A DNA stretch of 6,009 nucleotides from Candidatus Zixiibacteriota bacterium (GTDB lineage: Bacteria; Zixibacteria; MSB-5A5; SM1-73): assembly GCA_029933635.1 (NCBI GenBank), contig JAOZNS010000163.1:1-6009 (forward strand), read 5' to 3'. The position numbers and the translations under genes are program-made. Below are positions 5,732 through 6,009 of this stretch, in pieces. Under the pieces are notes generated by a model. That model was not told the origin of the DNA and made no database searches. It saw nothing but the letters and a program-made list of their open reading frames with translations. Numbering within the stretch: position 1 is the first letter of the stretch; every line of letters begins with the position of its first letter.

Positions 5732-6009
5732 TCATCTGCCGATGAGAATATATCTTATCTTTTCCTTAAAGCTTTTCTCCCTCCACTGTTTTTTTCTTTG
5801 CAATTTTCTTTCCTTTTTAGATGCTTTTTCTTTCACCTGCGCCTCAGAGTCGAGCTGTTCGATTTTCTGCAAAAGCCTTTCCACCGTCCCCCTCTGTTCC
5901 ATCATCCTCCTGAACTCATCATAATCTTTCCAGGAGAAGAGGGTCTGAACGAAGGGCTCAAAGAAAGCCATCATCTGACTGCCCACATAATTTAAAGGTT
6001 TGACCGATT
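5732..6009 (-). CDS. C-terminal part of an unrecognised protein with a basic tail (5' end cut by window edge)
   Basis: 91 residues are visible, ending at TGA 5734-5732. The frame runs open through the right edge (S-V-K-P-L-N-Y before VGSQMMAFFEPFVQ), so the GTG at 5986 is probably internal rather than a start. The sequence has an aromatic segment (FFEPFVQTLFSWKDYDEF), then a predicted helical stretch (RRMMEQRGTVERLLQKIEQLD) and a strongly basic, lysine-rich tail (KEKASKKERKLQRKKQWREKSFKEK) that ends IRYILIGR. The tail looks like a charged helix that could bind nucleic acid or membrane surface. I do not recognise the family, and the missing N-terminus prevents a functional call. The next gene begins 91 bases downstream; no good terminator is visible in that gap. 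Confidence 0.65.
   Translation of the reverse strand, partial: SVKPLNYVGSQMMAFFEPFVQTLFSWKDYDEFRRMMEQRGTVERLLQKIEQLDSEAQVKEKASKKERKLQRKKQWREKSFKEKIRYILIGR

Overview
The window comes from a bacterium. Two genes start with lipoprotein signal peptides carrying lipoboxes, and most starts have purine-rich Shine-Dalgarno sites. No gene fixes the phylum. The MutL-type ATPase, the MNT/HEPN pair and an exported DJ-1/PfpI protein together suggest an uncultivated, possibly anaerobic or thermophilic, Gram-negative-type lineage; that placement is an inference. Every gene I can support lies on the minus strand, so the text below follows transcription order, from high to low coordinates.

Right part (6009 to 4110): the C-terminal end of an unrecognised protein is cut by the window edge. 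A DJ-1/PfpI-family lipoprotein follows. Next is a small lipoprotein gene with an in-frame TAA after codon 140; its frame stays open, with convincing family-like sequence, for 67 more codons to 4212. This broken gene is bracketed by two short palindromes, in opposite orientation, that belong to one repeat family. Both have GTAG at the foot of a bulged hairpin with a GAA loop, and four stem pairs differ between the copies by compensatory changes. They look like REP elements of the kind handled by RAYT (TnpA-REP) transposases.

Middle (4109 to 1820): a small single-pass membrane protein of unknown function lies 25 bases before a 614-residue ASKHA-fold ATPase of the MutL/GlmL family, the family of accessory or reactivating proteins for B12-dependent mutases (unrelated to mismatch-repair MutL). 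It is longer than the classical GlmL proteins and carries an extra C-terminal domain. No mutase is in the window.

Left part (1774 to 1): a minimal nucleotidyltransferase (MNT) antitoxin gene overlaps a HEPN toxin gene that carries a one-base insertion. Removing one G from a GGG run restores a continuous 127-residue HEPN protein. The pair sits between the MutL-type ATPase gene and a gene, open to the left edge, for a protein with barrel-sandwich-like segments and a KOW-like end, which may be a partner of the ATPase. The main themes are a possible B12-mutase service module, a decayed toxin-antitoxin pair beside it, and a REP-flanked broken lipoprotein gene.
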